A DNA stretch of 64,000 nucleotides from Saccoglossus kowalevskii. Lineage: Eukaryota; Hemichordata; Enteropneusta; Harrimaniidae. The position numbers and the translations under genes are program-made. Location of the stretch: contig NW_003149767.1 in the NCBI RefSeq assembly GCF_000003605.2, forward strand, positions 70,302 to 134,301, read 5' to 3'. Under the pieces are notes generated by a model. It made no database searches. It was given only the letters and a program-made list of their open reading frames with translations, and was not told the origin of the DNA. Of the stretch, positions 56,581 to 64,000 are shown piece by piece; the stretch's first letter is position 1; every line of letters starts with the position of its first letter.

Positions 56581-58849
56581 AACATTGACAAAAACTAAAT
56601 AAAAACTAAACTAGTTTTTTTACCATTGAAGATAAAACGAACTTTAATGTCTTTTAAATTTAAAATGGTCCAAGAACTCAGAACTGACTGTAAATGAAAT
56701 ACAGGATTATGAAATTGTTGAGTAAAATATAAGCAATTAAATGGCAGTGGTCATCGCACCATATATGTTTATGGGAGTGCTATGCGATGAATATAACACA
56801 TGTAAAATGTTTGTTTACAACAAATATGAACTTGTGCTGCATCATTACCATCAAACCACCCTATAAAATAAGTCAGAAATTGACGATCAAACTGATTACA
56901 GTTAATGCACCACCCTATTTATACAATTTATAATGATAACATGTACACCCCATTGACAATTAACTCAAATCATATGTAGTTCAAAGTTGAAAGTAGACAT
57001 GCATCCAGTGTTAAAAACAAAAACAAAAATAAATGGAACACTGTAAAATACTTTATTTTAGACTGGAATTAATTATCGCTGAATAGACTTTTTGGGTGTT
57101 TTGTGTGGAATTTATTTTCACTGATTATTGACAAGTTGAATGTAAAATATAGGGAAAAAAAAGTATATTCTCTGGATTTTACTTTCACTGAATCATTCCT
57201 CCAGTGAAAATTAATTGCAAGTGAAAATAAAGTATTCCACAGTAAGCTGTTAAAGGCTGTTAAGGCCAGCAGAAACAGCAGAGCACAGCACTGTCAATGA
57301 TACAGAACACAGTACAAGTGATATACCCTGTTCCTTTCACCTGCATTCTTTTATTGTTTGCTTGCTTACATCGAATATAATACCCCGGATAATTAAAATA
57401 GCATGATCAGAATAGAAGTAATGTATGAATTGAATTAATACTGTATACAAGAGAGGGTTACTCTTTCACCACATTGTTACTTTTTGAGTCCATCATAAAA
57501 GGATGCAGAACAGGTTAGATTTATAGATAACAAGACTGCAATACTGATGCCAATGTTCAAATGAGGGCTGATCAAGCAAGACATTATTGGTCAGAGATTA
57601 GCCAACTTGCATTAAATGTGCTGATAATTGTGACAAGTCATGTTTGATATAGATTCCTTACATGCAAATATGGTAAAATGAAATAGAACAAACAAATTCA
57701 ACAACCCAATGTCACAATTCAGATTTTTTTTTCTTAGCAGACTATGTCTCTATTTTTATATTTTTGAATATGTAACAAGCAACCAACCAACCAGCTAGCT
57801 AGCTAGCTTAAAACATTACTCTGTCCAACATTGTTTTGCAATCAGAAAAAGCGACATTGTTGATTCATTAACAACAAAACAGACAATGTTGCAAGTAACA
57901 ACACTTTTCAGCAAGTCTAATGTTTGACAGTTTGAACCATTGTTGATATTAATTATAAGAAATTAATCGCAACAATGTGTTTTTATGTTTTGGTTTATCT
58001 GTTATTTCAAATTGTTCAGTGATTTATCAGAACAGAATGATAGAAAATAGACAATCTATGTACGAGAATTACTCCCATCTACAGACTATATGAATGTAAC
58101 ATTACTTGAACCACTGCTGTAGTGCCCAGCAAAGTACATTTAGCTGAAGATGTTACTTGGTGTACCCAAGAAGTGCAAAATAAAGTTGTGATCTCTTAAA
58201 TAAATAATTCTTACAAAGCATTTTACCACAAAATGAAATGTTGTTTGACCTCAGTCATTAAATATTGTAAATTTCAGGGCATGCATATTAGCATTACTGC
58301 ACCAACAATTTCTAAAAGTTGTGTTCGCAACCTTTAAAGAAAAACTCCTAATAAGGGGTACAAATTTTGGCCAGGTATGTTAAGCACTTAGGAGTATTAA
58401 TAGTTGCATTTGAATATTTAACATATTACCAGAGAAACTCATTTTAGACTTCCAAGCAGAAACTACAGCATGTTTTCTTCAGCGACATCATTCAGCGTAC
58501 TGCACACAGTGTTCTTTTATCGCATCCAACACATCATTTGGTTCATATCTTCAAATGACCATTATTATGGGAATAATTTCTTGACCCTACTTATGTGAAA
58601 AAGGTAGTTACATTCAACAAAAAGTGTTTAGGGAGAAATTTTGAGTTTTGGTTACCCAAGTGTTTAGTCAAATGCACCTATTCCAACCCCAGGGTGTGAG
58701 CATCTAGAGTCGTACATAAGACATAAACGAAAATGTGTACATGACCTAAGATGAATAGCTTGATTTGACTGGAAGTACTAAAGAGCTAACATGTCAATAT
58801 TTACAAGCCATGCATGGCACAGTCCCCATTAGTTATGGAATTTAAGATA

Positions 58850-59610
58850 TATAGTTTTGTTTATAGTAATATAGCTGGAATATGAACATGTCAGGAATAT
58901 GATTATGACTGTTTAACATTAAAATGATTGACATTTGTATCTGATCATCAAACGAGTTCTTGTCCATATTGAGAGATATTGGAACAGCATTAATTAAAAC
59001 AAAATCAGCCATTTTGAATACATGTATATATCTATAAAATGGTGTATAATGAATATATAAAATTTGAACATTATCAGTCAAAGCAAGACAGAAGGGCTCT
59101 AGAAGCCCATTCATTAAAACAAAATAGCCACCAGTCAGCCATATTGAATCCGATCTGAAAAATAAAATGACGTGCATCAGGAACCCGTAATGTCTAATGT
59201 ATGTACCAAGTTTGAACAAATGCCAGAAATGCTTGATATTTGATGATTTTTTAGCACAAAAATGGCCACCATTCGACCATTTTTAATAGGATCATCAAAC
59301 CAATATATCTGTATATCTATGACATGATGTATAATGAATATTTAAAATTTTAACATAATCATTCAAAGCAAATCAGAGATATGGCACTAGAACCACATTC
59401 ATTAAAACTAAATGGCTGCCAGTCAGCCATTTTGAATCTTATCTGAAAAGCAAAATGATGCGCATCGAGGTCCTATAATGTCCAATGTGTAGACCAAGTT
59501 TGAACAAAATCCATCTGTAAACAGCTGAGAAATTTAATTTTGATGATTTTTTCAGTACAAAAATGACTGCCATACTGCCATCTTGAATTAGATTGTGAAA
59601 CAAATTGATG
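58850..59610. repeat. About 285-bp tandem repeat, two and a half copies
   Basis: Landmarks recur at one period: GTATAATGAATAT at 59043 and 59329, CAGTCAGCCAT at about 59134 and 59416, and ACCAAGTTTGAACAAA at about 59205 and 59492. A partial older unit precedes them (GATCATCAAACGAG at about 58944). The copies differ by roughly one base in five. There is no open frame. A strong hairpin follows at 59717. Confidence 0.75.
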
Positions 59611-59716
59611 TGCATATGTATAATATATGTATGATGTATGTGTGTATGTCAAAGATACAGGCATCTCTAAAATACAGGCACGCATGCGCGCATAGACGCA
59701 CAGAGGTCAATCATTA

Positions 59717-59751
59717 AGTCCCCGTTTTTGGACTGCGTCCAAACGGGGACT
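59717..59751. repeat. GC-rich hairpin after the 285-bp repeat
   Basis: AGTCCCCGTTT, two bulged T, GGAC, loop TGC, GTCC, AAACGGGGACT: a 15-bp stem with a two-base bulge. Followed by AAAAA. Terminal hairpins of this kind occur at the 3' end of some repeat families, so it may mark the end of the element made of the 285-bp units. Confidence 0.8.
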
Positions 59752-60441
59752 AAAAACATCTCAAATACATGGATTGACTGAGGTCTGGTAACGCGGGTGC
59801 ATCAGAACAAACAATAACTGCAGATATGAACCATTTGCTATCCTTATCAATTTCAATTCAAACTGACAACATTTTCCATTACCTAAAGGTTGTGATCAAA
59901 ATTGTCAAAAAAATTATGAAGACGTATAGTGAAAAAGTTGAGTTTGATGTTCAACATCACCTGCAGAAAGCCTATGAATTACCAAAATGAATGGAGAAAT
60001 ATGGTGTTGGCAGGCGATGTGCTTTCAAGATCCATCGTGAACAAATTTCCCCTCATGAATGCATACAAATTATCAACAACCAATTGCATTATACTTCACA
60101 AATTGGGCTTTGGATCAATGTGATTCCAATGTAGTCAAACATACGCAAACAACCATTATATAAAACCACAAAAAAATGTAATATATAAATTTCAAAAGAG
60201 ATTTCCCCATGCAAGGTGTGCCAACATTCCAAATATATACAAGAGGGGTATACTTCTTGTCAAAATAGTAAATCATTAATTTGAAAAAACTTTAAATTTA
60301 TCTCACAGAAAAAATCAAAGACTATAACATGAACAACATAACCTAAGACATAAATAAAGATATTTCATTTGAATTCATGACAATTGTAAATTTCATTGGA
60401 CTCGCTTTGGTTAAAAACATTAAATACTGTTTTTTTTTAAA

Positions 60442-63400
60442 TTAAAATAGTCTGCTCTTGATTCCTATTTTGGATGCCAAGTTATCAAGCATTGATGAGA
60501 AGACGCTTGCTTCGGAACCGTTCTTGTAACCGATGATCTCGTCGTAGGCTGCGATGAAAGCCATTCTCACAGCACTTAGTTTTTGGTGTCTTTCAGAGTA
60601 AGTACTGAAATAAAAAGAATTGATTGATTTATTTTATGGAAGGTGACAAAAGTTGACTTTGGCATTCAGACCATAATTTTAATGTAGAATATTTTATTTT
60701 AGAAACAGTAATCAGTGATCATTAACACACTAGAATTAAATCCAATACAAGGGTTTTTCTAGGGTTTCTTAGGGCCAAAATTACTATCAGACAGGTCAAA
60801 GTTAAAGACTGTGGCCACATGTGATCCCAGGTCAATCAGAATTTTATGGTTACCAGAGGATCTGCTCCCCAGGGTAAGGGGGCGCATGGCCATACCATGA
60901 GGGCACTGCGCCCCTGTTCCCTTGTTTAAACAAATCCCTGCAATATGTTTGCATGTATGGAGTATAGACTAAAAAGTATTTTATCATTGCATGGCTGCTT
61001 CATAAATTTTTCATTTTTCTTCTAATTTTATTAACGTCCTTACAATTTTTATATTAAGGTTCATATGTTAACTTACTGCAAATATTCAAGACGTGTGAGC
61101 GAATGCCACTATTAATACAGAACTGGGCTATTGACTGTCGACCTGACTAACTATTGACTGTCACCTCATGAATGGTCAATAGCATGTGCTGTTACAGTAC
61201 TGTATTACTTGTTGCACATAGCCAAGCAGTACTGTAAACTGGAACTTATGTGATTTGATAATTTTATGGCATTGGTTAAGGCAAAATTTCATGAACGTCA
61301 CTGTCACTCTGCACCAGATAAAATTTGGAATGTCACAAAATTTCACAATTTTCACTTACTCACCGAATTCACAAAAATTTGTCACTCTCAAAATTTAAGC
61401 AGTTTACATTTAATAGATAACATCGCAACCTTACATTATACGTTGACCTTTCACCTATGAACACCTACCAATATTCATGTCATGTCATCAGAAGAACAAA
61501 AAAATCACTTACCTCGCTGCAGAATTGTGAAATGATAAATGACTTTGACCAGCTCCACCGCTACTACTGCTACCACTGCTACTAGCAGCGTTAGAGCTAT
61601 CTGAAGGAACAGAATCCTTGCAGCTTCCTGCCCTTGATATAATCTGCCAACTAATGCATATAATCACATCATATACAGTAGAAACATTAATTTTTACACC
61701 TACAAACACATACTGTGTTTCACTATGATGATAAGTTACATCCACTGATTTAAAATTAAAATCATGTAAACATATAAAGTTACAATACTCTTTGTACCAA
61801 CACATCCATGAATTTAAAACCCAGTGTGTATGCTCTTAGTATGGAAATTTGAGTGAAATTGAATGGTTTTGTACCAGTGTAATAATACATGTACACCTTA
61901 ACATAGCATAACATGTGGTATGGTGAATACACAAGTTTTGCCACTTGCTTTTCTTACGGCAACCATGTAATGTCCTTTCTACTTTGAATTACAAACTAGA
62001 GTCAAGAAGCTTCAGTTGGCAATGGTACTAAATACAAGCCACCTCTATTTTTAGCGAGACAAACCCTCCATTGAAGGGATTCCTGCTAGGCATTGTATAT
62101 GCGTTGGTCTGGTATGAAATTGTGCATCTGATAACAAATAATGAATCACATTGTTGGCACACAGCAAAAGTTGCCCAAATTCAATGATTTTTATAGAATA
62201 CAGGTCAGATCAATTATATATATTCATTTTTGAGAATGTGTACACACATGATTAGTATGCCAGAATTTATTGATAATGATGGCCACATAGAAACGTTATG
62301 AAATATTTGTGAATAACAAAGCTATATGTAACTGACAGTCACTTATCTCAAAGAATATAATTAGTGAAATTCAACACTGTCATCCATAGTGAATCAATTG
62401 ATGGAGCTGTGTCTGTTTATTATGCAAATTATCATAATGACGTACATGACAGGCATAAAGATGTGGGAGTTTAATATTGTTAAGGTCTCTGCTATGATAG
62501 ATAGTATGCTTACCTTCCACAACCTGATGATGCTGCTGATTTGTCCTGCAAGAAATATTGTAACTATGGTGACTCGTGTTATCTGTACATGTAGGAACTG
62601 TCACAGTGATAATTACTGTAATCATGTTTTCTAGTAATGTAATTATATTTGATGTATTCTTAATACCATGTCATTTGTTATTTTCATAATCATGTTTTTC
62701 TATTGACTTTTCATAATGTAAATACATTTTCCTTTATAATAATGAAATGTTTGCACGTTTTTTTTTTCCATAATTTAATAATATCTCACAATGTAATCAG
62801 GTTTTCTGATTACATAATCTTTTTTTCTTCTAATGTAATTATGTAACCACATACAATGTATTTCTACAGTGTCACGATCACCAAGGTCATTACCAATATA
62901 TTATGTATATACATGTCAATCTAAATCGATTCCAGTGGAAATTATCACTTTGTACTTACCGTATCAGGGGTGTATTTTTTGAGTGGGACGGGAACAGGAC
63001 TTGTTCCACCTTTACCACCATTGCTATAAACACTGGTAGAATTATTGTTGTAAAGTGGTCGGTAAAACACACTAGAAAAAAAATTTCAGCTTGTAAATAT
63101 GTATTTCAAAAGTGATGTCACAAAAGAATCAACAGGCAATAATATGAGGTTATTACGAAAATAGCTCATAGTATGCACGAAGACAGTACAGCTGGAGTAT
63201 CGATTGACGTGCAGCGGAGGTTGATGCGCAGTGTACTGTCTGAGTGCATACTTTTGAGGTATTCTCGTAATAACCTTATTATTATACATCTTTTCCTTGC
63301 AAGGATACATCATGGGAATGTCAAAATCCAAAAAGTTTACAACAGAATCAGCGAACTTCTTTGTGTGGAGTCCGGTCAAACCCTGATGGCAGCCACATTT

Positions 63401-64000
63401 GTTTTTATTATCAGAGGACGTTTAAGCACGTAATCATTCCATATTTGGAATTCGCATTCCCTTATATGATAGGATGAAAATACCCCGCAAAATACTGAAA
63501 AATTACGGCACATTGTAACTTATAGTGTTATGGTGACAGATGTATAATAATTATCGTTATTATAAAGCTCACTGTTTCAAATTTAATGTCTAAAATTATC
63601 ATCACATTTTAAATAATGTGTAGTGTTGAGTCCCTGATGTTATAAAACACAGATTGTCTGGCTTCATTAACGCAGCTGAGTAAGTCTATTTTTCTTGCTA
63701 AGGCCTCTCTGGGAATAGTCAGATTTGTGACCAACTCAAAATATCTCTGGAAAAATATACGTACATTGTTGTATGCTGTTGTCCTTATTGCCAGTCAATA
63801 TATGTTTAATATTCTTAGGAAAAATATTATTGTGGAAATGAAAGTTCATTTTTTAAATAACTGCTTACATATGTATATTAAAAAGTGTTATAAAGTAAAA
63901 CAGCATCACTATGTTAATTACCTGTTTCCCTGAACAGCATCTTCTCTATCTGTCTTTTCTGAGACATTGAATACAATTGGTGAGCTTGTACTACCAACAC
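60442..64000 (-). CDS. Unidentified gene, 3' part (runs off the window)
   Basis: Five exons join in one frame: beyond 64000 to 63922, 63071-62960, 62545-62514, 61632-61513 and 60604-60442 (stop TAA at 60444-60442). The visible ~168 residues begin with a polar region (SSPIVFNVSEKTDREDAVQGN, PLYNNNSTSVYSNGGKGG), pass a Ser/Gly-rich low-complexity part (DSSNAASSSGSSSSGGAG) and end in a compact, probably helical segment (KLSAVRMAFIAAYDEIIGY... to KIGIKSRLF). Frame agreement across four introns supports it, but the acceptor at 61632 (ATATCAAG) is weak and the 32-base exon is small. I do not recognise the family. No membrane segment is visible. Its last exon looks the most constrained. Confidence 0.6.
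63143..63600 (-). repeat. Dispersed repeat family C, copy 2
   Basis: Reverse complement of the element at 42826-43233, sharing the hairpin (arms around 63160-63275; ATAGTATGCACGAAGACAG and CTGTCTGAGTGCATACTTT), AAGGATACATCATGGGAATG, GGAGTCCGGTCAAACCCTG and CATTCCATATTTGGAATTCG. It continues to TATAAAGCTCACTG at about 63562, which also occurs alone near 44831. It sits in an intron of the unidentified minus-strand gene. Confidence 0.8.

Larger units (their letters stand above)
55844..60441. other. Non-coding interval between two convergent genes
   Basis: No exon was supportable. It lies between the ends of the plus-strand giant and the minus-strand gene starting at 60442, and probably contains both 3' UTRs. 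It holds a minisatellite (56337-56580), a 285-bp tandem repeat (58850-59610) and a hairpin (59717-59751). The rest is AT-rich unique sequence. Confidence 0.5.

Noticed and set aside
59929-60123. A 64-residue plus-strand open frame
   Set aside because: Low complexity composition, no homology, no splice or promoter support; typical of AT-rich non-coding DNA.

Overview
This window looks like nuclear DNA of an animal, most likely an invertebrate deuterostome such as a hemichordate or amphioxus. The species is a guess. The reasons are intron-rich genes with GT-AG introns, AT-rich intergenic DNA, a very large EGF/CUB/FN3 cell-surface gene, an O-fucosyltransferase-like family I recall as expanded in such animals, LINE relics and many short inverted-repeat elements. 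No bacterial, organellar or viral gene was recognised.

Layout. (1) 1-2446 is non-coding apart from a decayed LINE reverse transcriptase relic at about 655-1290. (2) 2447-6782, minus strand, is a four-exon gene for a Golgi-type membrane protein with a GDP-fucose O-fucosyltransferase-like domain, about 548 residues. (3) 6783-11258 is a head-to-head intergenic region with degenerate repeats. (4) 11259-55131, plus strand, is one giant gene. I can follow 106 coding exons for about 4,500 residues: signal peptide, EGF, CUB, four FN3, 91 EGF, CUB, four EGF, one transmembrane helix and a cytoplasmic tail of roughly 70 residues. Nearly every exon is one domain flanked by phase 1 introns. Two assembly gaps (19943-20295 and 49722-49939) interrupt it. 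(5) 55132-60441 is non-coding, with a fold-back element, a minisatellite and a 285-bp tandem repeat ending in a hairpin. (6) 60442-64000, minus strand, is the 3' part of an unidentified gene.

The giant gene records several generations of exon duplication: a 228-bp single-exon array (19.2-21.4 kb), a seven-exon block present twice (22.4-26.6 kb), and a four-exon, 1.2-kb cassette present four times (29.1-33.7 kb). Some copies are decaying: one exon is frameshifted, one has lost its last cysteine by a splice-donor slip, and one has a moved donor. A 65-bp minisatellite has grown out of one exon's splice donor. Because exons are phase 1 on both sides, a broken exon can be skipped without shifting the frame.

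How the genes may relate: most EGF domains carry sequence consensus sites for Notch-type O-fucose, O-glucose and O-GlcNAc. The divergent neighbour encodes a protein of the O-fucosyltransferase fold. A functional link is only an inference from position and motif, because that neighbour does not look like POFUT1 itself.
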